From positions 62,001 through 126,000 of the forward strand of contig NZ_JAMDLH010000009.1 in NCBI RefSeq assembly GCF_023721755.1: 64,000 nt of DNA, read 5' to 3'. Position 1 is the first letter of the stretch, and each line of letters begins with the position of its first letter. Below, piece after piece: positions 53,179 to 63,115 of the stretch. This DNA comes from Pleomorphomonas sp. NRK KF1. GTDB taxonomy: Bacteria; Pseudomonadota; Alphaproteobacteria; Rhizobiales; Pleomorphomonadaceae. Under the pieces are notes generated by a model. That model did no database searches and was not told the DNA's origin. It was given only the letters and a program-made list of their open reading frames with translations. A program made the translations under genes and the position numbers.

Positions 53179-55419
53179 TTGGGCTCTACCGTGCCGGAAT
53201 TCAAGAGCAATCCGCGCTGGCGCCTCTGGCTTCTCCGAATCGATGCCTTCGTCGACTCGGCTGCCTGGAACGCCTCGAAAGGTTTCTCGCGGTTCTGGGG
53301 CGGCCTTGTCGACTATTCCGGCCTGATCCGCCTGCGTGGGTGGAAGCGCGCCTTCTTCGAGCTGGCGTCCGAGGGAACGACGCTCGGCGCCGCCGGTTCC
53401 ATCGTCCTGCTGCTGTTCGCCATTCCGGCCTTCAAGGCGACGGAGGGCGATTGGCGCGCCCGCGGCGACTATGCCGTCACCTTCGAGGACAAGACGGGCG
53501 CCATCATTGGTCGGCGTGGCATGTTTCTCGATGACAGCGTTCCACTGTCGGCAATGCCGCCCTACCTCATCCAGGCGACGCTGGCCACCGAGGATCGACG
53601 CTTCTACGACCATTTCGGCATCGACCCGCTCGGCACCATGCGCGCCATCGTATCCAACGCCAAGGCCGGCGGCGTCGTCCAGGGCGGCTCGACCATCACC
53701 CAGCAGCTCGCCAAGAACCTTTTCCTTTCGAACGAGCGCACCCTCCAGCGCAAGGTCAACGAAGCCTATCTCGCCCTTTGGCTCGAAGCGCAGCTGTCCA
53801 AGGACGAGATCCTGAAGCTCTATCTCGACCGCGCCTACATGGGCGGCGGCACGCACGGCGTCGCGGCGGCTTCGGAGTATTATTTCGGCAAGTCGGTCAG
53901 GTCGCTGACGTTGGCGGAGGCGGCCATGCTGTCCGGCCTTTACAAGGCGCCCACCAAATACTCGCCCAACAACAACCTCGCCGCCGCGCGCGCCCGCGCC
54001 AACCAGGTCCTGTCCAATCTCGTCGAGGGCGGTTTCATGACGGAGGCGCAGGTTGCCTCGGCGCGCCGCAATCCGGCGACGCCGGTGCCCTCGGCAAGCG
54101 GCAACGCTCCGGACTGGTTCCTCGACTGGGCCTTCGAGGAGGTGAAGCGCATCGCCCCGCCGGGTGATCGGACCATCACCGTCCGAACGACGCTCGACCC
54201 TTCGGTCCAGAAGACCGCCGACGCCGCCATTGCCGAAAGCCTCCGGAAGTATGGTCAGCAATACAAGGTGAAGCAGGCCGCCACCGTCGTCCAGAGCCTG
54301 GACGGCGCCGTCCGGGCCATGGTCGGCGGCAGCGACTACGGCGAAAGCCTGTTCAACCGCGCCGTCTACGCGTTGCGCCAGCCAGGTTCGTCGTTCAAGC
54401 CCTTCGTCTATGCCACGGCCTTCATGAACGGCTACGCCCCGGAAGACATGATCTCCGACGCGCCGATCACCATCGGCAACTGGAGCCCGCGCAACTACGG
54501 CCGCTCCTATGCCGGCCGGATATCGCTCAGAACCGCCATCGCCAAGTCGATCAACACGGTTCCGGTGCGGCTCGCCGAGAGCCTGGGACGTGGCAAGATC
54601 GTCGATACCGCGCACAAGCTAGGTATCCGGACCGAGCTCAAGATCACGCGCGCCTTGCCGCTCGGCGTGGCCGAGGTCACAGCCCTCGACATGGCCGGCG
54701 CCTATTCGGGGTTCGCCACCGGCGGAATCAAGTCGACACCCTACGCCATCGAATGGACCAAGACGCGTGCCGGCGTGACCACCTATGATCGGGCGCGCGA
54801 CGAGTCGCCGCCCGAACAGGTGTTGCCCGAGGAGATCGCCTACGAGATGAACAGCGTGCTGTCGACGGTGGTGAACGCCGGCACCGGGGGGCGCGCAAGG
54901 TTTCCCGGGCAAATGCAGGCCGGCAAGACCGGCACGACACAGGCCTATCGCGATGCCTGGTTCGTCGGCTACACCGGCTGGTACGCGGCCTCGGTGTGGT
55001 TCGGCAACGACGACTACACCTCGACCGCCAACATGACCGGCGGCAGCCTGCCGGCCATAACCTGGCACTCGATCATGGAACCTATCCACGCCGGCCTCGC
55101 CTTCAAGCCAATCCCCGGCGTCCCCGTGTCGGCCGACGTCCTAGCGTCGGTCGGAAAACCGGCCGAAGTGGCTGCGGCCGCGCCGACGGCAACCGTTTCG
55201 CCGCAAGCCCTGACGCCGGCGGCGGCGGCGGTGATCCGCGATGTCGGCGACAGCATGCGTGCCCGCGTTCCGGCGGCGAAGGCTCGGGAAGCGGCCCTCG
55301 TACCCGCTGCCGGCGACGAGTCGATCAGCCTCCGGACGCCATCGGACGCCGGACGATCGAACAGTCTTCTCGACGGCCTTTCGCTGCTCGGCGCGTCCGA
55401 CGCCGCTCTCCCTCGCTGA
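53179..55419 (+). CDS. Class A penicillin-binding protein (PBP1A family)
   Basis: A 746-residue bifunctional peptidoglycan synthase. One membrane helix at about 70-90; GT51 glycosyltransferase with [21 protein letters not shown] and [15 protein letters not shown]; transpeptidase with catalytic Ser404 in GSSFKPF, the SIN motif in [11 protein letters not shown], and KTG in [19 protein letters not shown]. The start is TTG 53179 or GTG 53191; neither has a good ribosome site. The C-terminal tail (about 660-746) is Ala-rich and low-complexity. Confidence 0.94.
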   Translation: MGSTVPEFKSNPRWRLWLLRIDAFVDSAAWNASKGFSRFWGGLVDYSGLIRLRGWKRAFFELASEGTTLGAAGSIVLLLFAIPAFKATEGDWRARGDYAVTFEDKTGAIIGRRGMFLDDSVPLSAMPPYLIQATLATEDRRFYDHFGIDPLGTMRAIVSNAKAGGVVQGGSTITQQLAKNLFLSNERTLQRKVNEAYLALWLEAQLSKDEILKLYLDRAYMGGGTHGVAAASEYYFGKSVRSLTLAEAAMLSGLYKAPTKYSPNNNLAAARARANQVLSNLVEGGFMTEAQVASARRNPATPVPSASGNAPDWFLDWAFEEVKRIAPPGDRTITVRTTLDPSVQKTADAAIAESLRKYGQQYKVKQAATVVQSLDGAVRAMVGGSDYGESLFNRAVYALRQPGSSFKPFVYATAFMNGYAPEDMISDAPITIGNWSPRNYGRSYAGRISLRTAIAKSINTVPVRLAESLGRGKIVDTAHKLGIRTELKITRALPLGVAEVTALDMAGAYSGFATGGIKSTPYAIEWTKTRAGVTTYDRARDESPPEQVLPEEIAYEMNSVLSTVVNAGTGGRARFPGQMQAGKTGTTQAYRDAWFVGYTGWYAASVWFGNDDYTSTANMTGGSLPAITWHSIMEPIHAGLAFKPIPGVPVSADVLASVGKPAEVAAAAPTATVSPQALTPAAAAVIRDVGDSMRARVPAAKAREAALVPAAGDESISLRTPSDAGRSNSLLDGLSLLGASDAALPR

Positions 55420-55431
55420 CCGGTCGCGCCA

Positions 55432-56016
55432 GTGTTTGCTACCATCCGCCTCATTCTGGTCACGCTTGCCGGCGTCTTTCTCGGCCTTGCTTCGGCCTGG
55501 TGGGCCGTGGCCAACATCCATTTCGATGGCGCCCAGACCATCGGGCAGTGGTCGATGCTGGAGGACGACGCCAAGGCCAACCCTTACGAAGCGGCAAGGG
55601 CGGCCCGGCGCGGTGGTGGTGGCCTCGGGCCGAGCGAGGGGATCGAGCTCATCACCGAGACCTCCGCCGACAACAAGCCTCTTCAGGCGGCGTGCGCCTA
55701 TCTGGTCACCGGTCCGATGCCCCAGGGCGTGCTCTGGACGCTGACGGTCTCCGATCGCGACGGTCATTTGCCGGTCAATCCGGCCCGCCGCTTCGGCTTC
55801 ACCTCGCTCGACGCCATGACGTTCGGTCCCGCGCGTCAGGTTCGCATATCGATCGGACAGGAGGTTCGGCCGGGCGACTTCGTGGCCACGACCGGGCTTT
55901 CAAGCCTGCGATTGACCCTTCGCCTCTATTCGCCGACGCTGGCCGCGCGCGCGCCAAGCCGCGACCAGTTGCCATCGGTCATGCCGCTCGGCTGCGATCA
56001 GAGGGGAGCGTCATGA
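55432..56016 (+). CDS. DUF1214 domain protein
   Basis: A 194-residue protein with one N-terminal membrane helix (IRLILVTLAGVFLGLASAWWA) and a DUF1214-type domain ending in ISIGQEVRPGDFVATT and LTLRLYSP. GTG 55432 is 12 bp after the penicillin-binding protein stop. Overlaps the next gene by four bases (ATGA). The DUF1214-DUF1254 pair is common in Rhizobiales; in other bacteria both domains occur in one protein. The role is unknown; it probably acts in the envelope. Confidence 0.85.
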   Translation: MFATIRLILVTLAGVFLGLASAWWAVANIHFDGAQTIGQWSMLEDDAKANPYEAARAARRGGGGLGPSEGIELITETSADNKPLQAACAYLVTGPMPQGVLWTLTVSDRDGHLPVNPARRFGFTSLDAMTFGPARQVRISIGQEVRPGDFVATTGLSSLRLTLRLYSPTLAARAPSRDQLPSVMPLGCDQRGAS

Positions 56017-56549
56017 TCGATACCGGTCTTCGCTGGTTCGCGGCGACGCTCTGCATCGCCGGGCTGACCCATATCGCAGCCATCCTTCTCGCGCCCAGCC
56101 ATTCCCGCGACATGGCGTTCACCGGCGTCGATTTCAGCAAGACGGACGGCACGCTCGTTCTCGTCGACAACCGCAATACGTCGGCCGATCTCGATCCGGC
56201 TTTCCTCAACGCCGTCTGCCGCTTCGATGACGAAACCGGACCGGTTCGCCTCACGGGCACCATGCCCGGCAGATACTGGTCCGTCGCGGCGATGTCGGAG
56301 GACGGTCGGATTCTTTCGACCCTGTCCCGAGAAGATTTGCGCGGCACCGACATGGATCTCCTCGTCGGCCGCACCGCCACGCTCGACGCCGTCAGGCAGT
56401 CGGCCGGCCTTGAGTCCATCGAGACGATGTCATTGCCGGTCGATCGCGGTTTCTTGCTGCTCCGCCTGTTTGCCGGCAGCCTCGACGATCGTGGCCGCGC
56501 CGAAGAAGCCCTCAAGGATCTTCGGTGCCGCCCCGCCCTTTCGGAGTGA
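56013..56549 (+). CDS. DUF1254 domain protein
   Basis: A 178-residue protein with an N-terminal membrane helix (WFAATLCIAGLTHIAAILLA), and the DUF1254-like GTMPGRYWSVAAMSEDGRILSTL and LLRLFAGSLDDRG segments. GAGGGGAGCG precedes ATG 56013. Translationally coupled to the DUF1214 gene, so both products probably work together at the inner membrane. Convergent with the lipoprotein gene that ends nine bases away. Confidence 0.82.
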   Translation: MIDTGLRWFAATLCIAGLTHIAAILLAPSHSRDMAFTGVDFSKTDGTLVLVDNRNTSADLDPAFLNAVCRFDDETGPVRLTGTMPGRYWSVAAMSEDGRILSTLSREDLRGTDMDLLVGRTATLDAVRQSAGLESIETMSLPVDRGFLLLRLFAGSLDDRGRAEEALKDLRCRPALSE

Positions 56550-56558
56550 CTGCGGCGT

Positions 56559-57413
56559 TTACTTCTGCGGCACCGGCTCGTCGAACGGATCGGGTGCGTT
56601 CAACAGGCGAGAGTGTCGGTGCGGACCACTCGGAATCGCCGTCCGTATCGGCGGAGCTCCGACGCACTTCGAAAAGACCAGCGTGTCATAGGCGCGGTTG
56701 GCGGCGAACAGTTGATCGGAGGGCGCTTCCACCTGGAAGTGGTCGATGGCGTATCGATAGGATGCCGCCCGATAGCCCAGCGCCTGCCAGACCCATGAAA
56801 TGGCCTCCTCATTCTCCCATACACGCGCCTCGGCCCCCTCATGGAGCCGGGCCTCGACGAGACGCTGACGCCTGAGGGCGCCGAGTCGCTCGACGTCGGC
56901 GCGGCGTACGCGGGCCGCGACCTGGCAGAAAGGCGGGATCAGGGCGGTATCGGAACCGGCGTCATCTATGACCCGCGTCCAGAGCGTCTCGGTCGACGTG
57001 CGGCCGTCCGAGAGCAGATAGCGATGATAGCGACCGCGATCGTAGGCCGGCTCCAGGAGCGGCAAGGCGATCTCCGGGAACATGGCGGCGGTCTCCGCCG
57101 ATATCGAGGCGCCCCCCTTCAGGATCGGCAGGATACGCGTCCGCTCGCCTTCGACCAGGCTGTCGAGCCACCAGTCCCGCACATGCGGCGCCCGCACGAA
57201 AGCCCAAACACGATTGCGCAGCTCGATCTCGTCATCGGTCAGCGGGAAGCCGGACACCGGTTCCTTTCGCACATGCTCCGCAACCAGATTGCCGGCCGTC
57301 GGCAACAGCGTATCGTGCAGGAAAGAGGGCTCGGCACGCCCGAAGTCACCCGTCGGCCGGCCGCAGGCGGTGACCGCAAGCACAACCAGAGCCAGCGCAC
57401 CGCCAGCCCTCAT
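56559..57413 (-). CDS. Hypothetical lipoprotein, 284 residues
   Basis: The N-terminus MRAGGALALVVLAVTACGRP has a lipobox-like VTAC with Cys17, so lipidation is likely. The mature part is helical: LTDDEIELRNRVWAFVRAPHVRDWW and VWQALGYRAASYRYAIDHFQVEAP. It has no recognised domain, but such proteins recur in alphaproteobacteria. Start 57413 was chosen because it sets the signal peptide; the frame is open to 57530. Confidence 0.78.
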   Translation of the reverse strand: MRAGGALALVVLAVTACGRPTGDFGRAEPSFLHDTLLPTAGNLVAEHVRKEPVSGFPLTDDEIELRNRVWAFVRAPHVRDWWLDSLVEGERTRILPILKGGASISAETAAMFPEIALPLLEPAYDRGRYHRYLLSDGRTSTETLWTRVIDDAGSDTALIPPFCQVAARVRRADVERLGALRRQRLVEARLHEGAEARVWENEEAISWVWQALGYRAASYRYAIDHFQVEAPSDQLFAANRAYDTLVFSKCVGAPPIRTAIPSGPHRHSRLLNAPDPFDEPVPQK

Positions 57414-57539
57414 GTTACCCAACCGCGCGGCCAAAATGCTTCTCCGGTCAATTCGGCCGGAGTCTTCCGGATTCGCGCGGCGGGCGCAAGCCCACCCATT
57501 TCCGGACCTCCCAGCCGGATGCGGTTTCACTTGCCGGAT

Positions 57540-58388
57540 TCACTCGAACGCGATGGATGTAATCCGCCCCTTCCAGAAGGGGTAGGTCTTGCCGCCCGCC
57601 GCGCGGGCAATCATGAACGCGTGGGGGATCATCATGCCCGCCACCGGCCGATAGTCGTCGCGGCTCACATGCTCGCCAGACCCATGGTAGGAGGTGGTCA
57701 GATCGCCGTCCTGCTCCGCATCGAACCCGGCAAGGCTGCCGTCCGGGCGGAACGTCGCAACCAACGCCGCTTCGAGGCCGAAACCGGAGACGATCGCGCG
57801 GGCGTGCGTATCGTCGATGCCTTCCCAGCGAACAGGGCCGCCCGGCAGCAACGCCATCGGGTAAAGCGGGCTTTCCAGAAGCCAACGGCGCAGCGAGGTG
57901 CGATTCAGCTCGTCGGTCGCGCTTTCGTCGACCACGGTCAGCGTCGAGGCGATCTTGGCGCGCATCTCCATTCGTCCATCGGCGAAAAAGTCATAGGCGC
58001 GCGCCCAAACCCCAGGCACGATGGGCGTCGTGGCGGCGAACAGAAGTGCCGGCGTCCTGACGGCGATCGTCTGGGAGGCCGTCGTCCGGGCAAAGTCCTC
58101 CGTGAGAGGCCGCCGGAAGTCCCCCTCCTCTGCGATGTTCACGACGCGATAGCCAAGCGTCGCGTCCGGAACTGCGAACTCGAGATAGCGCCTCACCGGC
58201 GCAGGCAGGGCTTGCATCGCGGCCGGGTCTACCGACGCCGGCTGGAAGGTCCGGGCTATTCGGCCGACGGTCACCCTGTGCCCCTCGATCTCGCGTTCGG
58301 TCAGGAAGGACGAGATGCCGACGATGGTCACGGCGCCCACGGCGACGGTGACAAAGGCTGCGAGCGCGAGAAAGCGAGGCCGGATCAT
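57540..58388 (-). CDS. DUF6544-type protein
   Basis: A 282-residue protein with one N-terminal membrane helix (FLALAAFVTVAVGAVTIVG). The domain shows LPAPVRRYLEFAVPD near residue 60, VPGVWARAYDFFADGRMEMRAKI and PVAGMMIPHAFMIA, which I associate with DUF6544 (formerly DUF6920-like). The function is unknown. AGGGGAAATAGG precedes ATG 58388. Divergent from a TetR regulator with two matching operators in the gap, so probably repressed by it. Confidence 0.75.
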   Translation of the reverse strand: MIRPRFLALAAFVTVAVGAVTIVGISSFLTEREIEGHRVTVGRIARTFQPASVDPAAMQALPAPVRRYLEFAVPDATLGYRVVNIAEEGDFRRPLTEDFARTTASQTIAVRTPALLFAATTPIVPGVWARAYDFFADGRMEMRAKIASTLTVVDESATDELNRTSLRRWLLESPLYPMALLPGGPVRWEGIDDTHARAIVSGFGLEAALVATFRPDGSLAGFDAEQDGDLTTSYHGSGEHVSRDDYRPVAGMMIPHAFMIARAAGGKTYPFWKGRITSIAFE

Positions 58389-58460
58389 CCTATTTCCCCT
58401 TTCTGTTCCAGTCGCTTGTCGGCTTTGACGCTCCCTGGGAAGACATCCGCCGACAAGAGG

Positions 58461-58504
58461 CGTACAGATATGTACGTCTTTACCGATCCGTATAGAAGTG
58501 TACG
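58461..58504. promoter_or_regulatory. Two TetR-type operator copies
   Basis: CGTAC-AGATAT-GTACG (58461-58476) and CGTAT-AGAAGT-GTACG (58489-58504): two 16-bp near-palindromes, 13 of 16 positions identical, centres 28 bp apart, between the divergent DUF6544-type and TetR genes. Confidence 0.7.
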
Positions 58505-58531
58505 GTAAAAGTAAAGCCTGCGAGGAGAGAC

Positions 58532-59131
58532 ATGGACGACGGGACAAGGCGGAAGCGGGAAGTCGAAATCTACGAGGCGGCCTACGAGCTGTTGTCGCAG
58601 AACGGCTACGGCGGCGCGTCGATGCTGCGCATCGCAAAGGCGGCGAAAGCGTCCAACGAAACCCTTTATCGCTGGTATGGCGACAAGGACGGTCTGTTCA
58701 AAGCCATGGTGCGCGAAAACGCCGCGGAAACAAGGCGGCTGCTCGACGAGGCGTTGAGCAGCCGCACCGATCCATGGACGACGCTTGAGAGCGTTGCCCC
58801 GGTGTTCCTCCGCATGATCCTGGGGGAGAAGGCGATCCTGCTCAACCGCGCGGCCGCGGCCGATCCAAGCGGAGCCTTGGGAGCGGCCATTTCCGGAGGC
58901 GGCCGCAACGAAGTTATGCCCCTTCTGGACGAGCTCATGCGGCGGCTTTGTCTCGATACGGGCAGCAACCCGAAAGATGCCACCGACTGGTTCCTCAGCC
59001 TTTTGGTCGGCGATCTGCAGATCCGCCGCGTCATCCACGAGCGGACCGCACTGTCGGAACGGGACATCGACAACCGATGCAAGGCAGGTCTGGCGGCCTT
59101 CCGTCGCCTGCTCGGCAGTTCGCAGGCTTGA
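58532..59131 (+). CDS. TetR family regulator
   Basis: A 199-residue regulator; the helix-turn-helix is ASMLRIAKAAKASNETLYRWYGDKDGLFKAMV (about 30-61). The C-terminal ligand domain resembles the AcrR C-terminal type. Probably represses itself and the divergent DUF6544-type gene through the operators at 58461-58504. The inducer is unknown. Confidence 0.88.
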   Translation: MDDGTRRKREVEIYEAAYELLSQNGYGGASMLRIAKAAKASNETLYRWYGDKDGLFKAMVRENAAETRRLLDEALSSRTDPWTTLESVAPVFLRMILGEKAILLNRAAAADPSGALGAAISGGGRNEVMPLLDELMRRLCLDTGSNPKDATDWFLSLLVGDLQIRRVIHERTALSERDIDNRCKAGLAAFRRLLGSSQA

Positions 59132-59133
59132 GG

Positions 59134-59331
59134 TTACTTCGCTCCGACGCCGGCCGGACGCTTTGGGCCGTCCGGCTTCCGGTCCGAGCCGCGCTTGGGC
59201 GATCGGTGGGATTTCATGGCGTCACGCTCATCGGCGAGGCGGGCAGGCAGAACAGTGACCTCACAGAAACCGCTCGTGGGCTTCCGACGCGCGCGCAGAA
59301 CTGGCAGGCCGAATGCGATCACCTCACCCAC
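59134..59331 (-). CDS. Small basic hypothetical protein, 65 residues
   Basis: GTG 59331 with GGAGGG four to five bases upstream gives MGEVIAFGLPVLRARRKPT, an opening seen in small Rhizobiales proteins, and a Lys/Arg/Pro-rich disordered tail (SPKRGSDRKPDGPKRP). Stops two bases from the convergent TetR gene. The ribosome site supports it; no family was recognised. Confidence 0.5.
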   Translation of the reverse strand: MGEVIAFGLPVLRARRKPTSGFCEVTVLPARLADERDAMKSHRSPKRGSDRKPDGPKRPAGVGAK

Positions 59332-59537
59332 GGCACCCTCCAGGGCCGGAACGGTTCACTGCGAACAGCATTGCTCGGGCGGCTTTAACGCCCGTGTACT
59401 TTCGCTCTTAAAACCATCTTTCAGCCCTCAGAGTTAACAAATGGTTTACGATTTCGGCGGCATTCTCATCACGTGCGCCGCCGACCGTCATTGCAGGGAC
59501 CGGCGGGCGAGACAATTACGAGCGGGATGGGTTCGAA

Positions 59538-60671
59538 ATGGCGTCGCCCCCCTTTTCAAGTGGCATTTTCGGCCTCGTCAAGGGCACCGATGGCGCACGC
59601 TCCCGCTCGCTTCTCAAGGAAGCCACCGAACTCTACGTGTCCGAACCCGTGCACACGCGTTCCGAGGTTGCGATGTACGAAGAACTGGTGGCGCAGCTCC
59701 TCAAGGTGACGGCGCTTCAGGACCGGGTTCGCATCGCGACGCTGCTCGCCGACTACGACGAGGTTCCCGCTTCCGTCATGCGGGCTCTGCTGCATGACAT
59801 CTTCCCCGTCTCATCGGTGATGATCGAGAAGTCGAAGAGCATTTCCGAAGGCCAGTTGCTGGCGCTCGTCGCAACCACCTCGCCGAGCCATCTCGAGATG
59901 ATCGCGGCCAGAAGGAACCTCCAGCCGGCCGTGGTGGAAGCCCTGCTTGGGCGTATGCGCGCCGACGGCCTCTCGGCGCTGGCCGCCAACCTGAGCATCA
60001 GCCTGCCGCCCAGCGCCGTCCGCCTGCTGGTGGACAACGCCCACGACAATCCCAGGCTGGCGCGACAGCTTGCCGCGCGCATGGATGACGTGCAGGACAC
60101 GGACCTGATCGACCTGTTCCTCGACCTTGACGGTCGCGGTCGCCGCCGCGTCATCCAGGCATTGGAAATTGCCGCCCTCAGGGAGTTCGCCGCTCGCCGG
60201 CCGCTACCGCGCGTACCGATGCCCGATCCCGACAAGGTGGCGACGCTGGCGCGCGCCTGCCTGCAACGCAACACCGAGGCCATGTCGCGCATCCTGTCGG
60301 ACTTCACCGGTCTCGAAGCCCCGTTTCTGGTTCGCCTGCTCGCCGATCCCGGCGGAGAACCGCTGTCGATCTGTCTGAAGGCCGCCGGCCTCGACAGCGG
60401 TATTGCCACCCGAGTCATCCTGTTCTCCGGCGTCGACGACACGCGCAACTACTTCAACGTCAAGCGCCTCGTCGATCTCTACGAGATGGTGTCGCTTCGC
60501 TCCGCTCTACTGCTTGTCGACCGTTGGCGCGGCGCACTCCCGTCCGCCAAGCGGACACCGGTCCATGTGCCGCAGACCCAGGCCGGCACCCCCGTCCGGT
60601 CGACCGCAACCGGGGCCGGCCGCGACCAGACCCCGGAGGCCATGCCTCAGGCCAGGCGCGATCGCGCCTGA
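59538..60671 (+). CDS. DUF2336 domain protein
   Basis: A 377-residue soluble helical-repeat protein typical of alphaproteobacterial DUF2336 proteins: LKVTALQDRVRIATLLADYDEVPASVMRALLHD and LVATTSPSHLEMIAARRNLQPAVVEALL near the N-terminus, and GVDDTRNYFNVKRLVDLYEMVSLRSALLLVDRWR near the C-terminus. It has a disordered Pro/Thr-rich tail. The function is unknown. Confidence 0.85.
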   Translation: MASPPFSSGIFGLVKGTDGARSRSLLKEATELYVSEPVHTRSEVAMYEELVAQLLKVTALQDRVRIATLLADYDEVPASVMRALLHDIFPVSSVMIEKSKSISEGQLLALVATTSPSHLEMIAARRNLQPAVVEALLGRMRADGLSALAANLSISLPPSAVRLLVDNAHDNPRLARQLAARMDDVQDTDLIDLFLDLDGRGRRRVIQALEIAALREFAARRPLPRVPMPDPDKVATLARACLQRNTEAMSRILSDFTGLEAPFLVRLLADPGGEPLSICLKAAGLDSGIATRVILFSGVDDTRNYFNVKRLVDLYEMVSLRSALLLVDRWRGALPSAKRTPVHVPQTQAGTPVRSTATGAGRDQTPEAMPQARRDRA

Positions 60672-61145
60672 CGCAGGGAAGGCGTCATGCGCCTGCAAGT
60701 TGATCGGGTCGACTCCGATCTCCGTTCCGGCGGACCGTTCGAACTCGTTCGCCTCCCGGCTTCCCTGGGTTGGTAGCGGAATCCTGTCCGAAATGGAGCG
60801 TCGATTCGTCCGCCCCCCGTGCGGAAGGCCGTCTTCTCTCCAAGAGCGTCAGAGTCTCCGTTCCTCGCCTCCTATCCAGCCACAGGCAACTTTGATGTGC
60901 AGCAAGCGTCTTGTGTGGCTTTTCCTAGCATTCGCAGGGCATGAACTCGATTTGCATCGTATTGGTGTTACTCTTTTCCAAGTTCCACTTGTTTTCATTT
61001 TTGAAGCGCTGTAATGACATGTCCGACAGCAGATCATGGGTTTGTTGCAGCTTCACACGTAGAAATCTTCAAAAAATTCTCCGATGGTGGAGCAGTTAAC
61101 GAGACGCAACAGAAATATCCGAATTCAAGCAGAACAGGTACAAAG
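60672..61145. other. Intergenic region upstream of mucR
   Basis: No gene found. The last 200 bp (about 60950-61140) are A+T-rich, as is usual for MucR-autoregulated promoters; MucR/Ros proteins bind A+T-rich DNA. Confidence 0.45.
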
Positions 61146-61565
61146 ATGAGCGAGATGGAAGACGACCTGACGATAATCGACCTTGCCGCGCATATCGTCG
61201 CCGCATATGTCGGCAACAATTCCGTTCCGGCCGCGGAACTGCCGAACCTGATCTATGACGTCGTGGGCGCTCTCAATCGCGTGCAGGGCGGTGCACCGCA
61301 GGAAGTCGAAGCCGAGCCGGTTCGTCCGGCCGTTCCGGTCAAGAAGTCGGTCACCAACGACTACATCATCTGCCTTGAAGACGGCAAGAAGTTCAAGTCG
61401 CTCAAGCGCCATCTGCGCACCCACTACAACATGTCGCCGGAAGAGTATCGCGAGAAGTGGAGCCTGCCGGCCGACTATCCGATGGTCGCCCCCAACTACG
61501 CGGCCGCCCGTTCGGATCTCGCCAAGAAGATGGGCCTCGGCCAGCAGCGCCGCCGCACCCGCTGA
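61146..61565 (+). CDS. mucR: MucR/Ros family zinc-finger regulator
   Basis: A 139-residue regulator: N-terminal oligomerisation segment ([29 protein letters not shown]) and a Cys-His zinc finger ([18 protein letters not shown]) followed by the conserved [30 protein letters not shown]. MucR is an H-NS-like global repressor of exopolysaccharide, motility and cell-cycle genes. ATG 61146 was chosen; 61155 is possible. A strong terminator follows. Confidence 0.94.
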   Translation: MSEMEDDLTIIDLAAHIVAAYVGNNSVPAAELPNLIYDVVGALNRVQGGAPQEVEAEPVRPAVPVKKSVTNDYIICLEDGKKFKSLKRHLRTHYNMSPEEYREKWSLPADYPMVAPNYAAARSDLAKKMGLGQQRRRTR

Positions 61566-61592
61566 TCGGCTTTCGCCTTACCAGTCATGACA

Positions 61593-61620
61593 AACCCGGC
61601 CGCGAGGCCGGGTTTTTCTT
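61593..61620 (+). terminator. Rho-independent terminator after mucR
   Basis: AACCCGGCC-GCGA-GGCCGGGTT followed by TTTCTT; perfect 9-bp stem. It may also slow minus-strand transcripts from sufE. Confidence 0.9.
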
Positions 61621-61658
61621 TGAGCGGTGCCGCTTCGATCCTGCCGAGGGGCGATGTC

Positions 61659-62081
61659 TCAGGCTCTGGCTTGCTCGGCAATCTTGCGCAGGCGCTCAAC
61701 CATCGATCTCAGTCCGTTCGAGCGCTGCGGCGTCAGGTGCTCGCGCAGGTTCAGCTCATTGAAGATGGCTTCGGGATCGATGGACAGGACCTCCGAGGCC
61801 CGCTTGCCCGAGTAGGTGGCGTGCAGGATGGCGATCAGCCCCCGAACGATCAGCGCGTCGGAATCACCGATGAACGTCACGACAGGATCGGCCTTGTCGT
61901 CGGAGAGACTCGGCTTGAGCCACACCTGACTGACGCAACCGCGCACCTTGTGCTCTTCGTCATGATCGTCATCGGCGAGCGGTTCCAGCTCCTTGCCGAG
62001 CTCGATCACATAGCGGTAGCGATCCTCCCAATCGTCGAGAAGCGAGAAGTTGTCCCGAATTTCGTCGAGGGTCGTCGCCAC
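61659..62081 (-). CDS. sufE: SufE family sulfur-transfer protein
   Basis: A 140-residue protein; the sulfur-accepting Cys49 lies in KVRGCVSQVWL. The opening LDEIRDNFSLLDDWEDRYRYVIELGKEL is typical. SufE takes persulfide sulfur from SufS for Fe-S cluster assembly. GTG 62081 fits the family length. No other suf genes are in the window, a dispersed location common in Rhizobiales. Confidence 0.94.
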   Translation of the reverse strand: MATTLDEIRDNFSLLDDWEDRYRYVIELGKELEPLADDDHDEEHKVRGCVSQVWLKPSLSDDKADPVVTFIGDSDALIVRGLIAILHATYSGKRASEVLSIDPEAIFNELNLREHLTPQRSNGLRSMVERLRKIAEQARA

Positions 62082-62237
62082 GTCCGGTCTCCATGTCTGC
62101 CGTGCGGCTTCGGTATAGACCGCGATCACCCGTAAAGAAAGAGACCGCCGGACCTGAGGTCGCGGCGGTCGAGTTCCCGGCGGGCTTGCCGTCGGGCAGG
62201 GAAACATCGGCCACCGGTCTTGGCCGGAGTGGCCGTA

Positions 62238-62615
62238 TCAAATGCCCTGCGGCGCCTTGCCCGGTCCGCGCCAGGCGGGGCTGAGGTCGGTGGCAGTGAG
62301 CGTTCCATGGTCGACATTCGCCCCGGCCGGATTGTCGGCGAGCGACTGATCGATGAATTCGTAGACCATGCGGGCGCCGGTCTGCGCCTTCAGCATGAAC
62401 GTGGTGGCCACGCGTCCGCCGATCTCGCAAGCGGTCGGATTACGGCCGCAAAACCCGCTCATGTCGGAAATGGTCGCCTGGGCCGCACTCGCCGCTTCCA
62501 GCGCGCCGATCGGCTGCACTCTCGCGGCTTCGGCCTGCTGCTCGGCAGAATGGTCGACGGGAATGAGAAAGATGACAACGGACAGCCAGAATGCCGTCCT
62601 CAGGAGAAACATCAT
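62238..62615 (-). CDS. DUF5330 domain protein
   Basis: A 125-residue protein with one N-terminal hydrophobic helix (LLRTAFWLSVVIFLIPV) and a conserved Cys pair in SDMSGFCGRNPTACEIG, the pattern of the Rhizobiales DUF5330 family. Likely inner-membrane anchored with a periplasmic domain. The function is unknown. GGGAAG lies before ATG 62615. Confidence 0.8.
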   Translation of the reverse strand: MMFLLRTAFWLSVVIFLIPVDHSAEQQAEAARVQPIGALEAASAAQATISDMSGFCGRNPTACEIGGRVATTFMLKAQTGARMVYEFIDQSLADNPAGANVDHGTLTATDLSPAWRGPGKAPQGI

Positions 62616-63115
62616 AATGCACTTCCCTGTTGTTCATCGCCCTTGGAGGGCGTCCGGATCTTTCGCGGCCGAAACCGTCGCTGTCCGTTCGATGTTCCCG
62701 GTTCTAGCAGGGACGTTTTAGGATCGAATTAGGCCGATCATTCAAATCGCAGGGAAATTCGACGAAAATTTGAGTCGAATTTTATCGATCGGCCGCTTTC
62801 GTCGAGCAGCACGAGAGATTCGTCAGCTTTATCGTGAACTTCCAAGCACAGCGTGCGCCTGTTCACCTGCGCTTAACCGTGAATTCGATCTTTCCGACCA
62901 AATCCCGTTTTGAGGGCGTCTCACCCCCTCGCGTCATGTCTCCCATCAACATTCCATAAAGGGGCGCATGGCACCGTGGCGTCAGAAAAGACAAATGGTC
63001 CGTCCCCGAAGCGTAGCCGGCACAGCCGGCAACTTTCGGAAACTCAGGACCAGCATGTCGGAGGTACCCCCGGGCGATTCCCGTGGCGGTGCCGGCCCGC
63101 CTGCGATGGGGATGC
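62616..63115. other. Intergenic region before the DivJ-like kinase
   Basis: No gene was found. About 62720-62830 is A+T-rich and holds two GANTC sites (near 62772 and 62815). A TTAACC CtrA-like half site lies near 62873. Confidence 0.45.
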
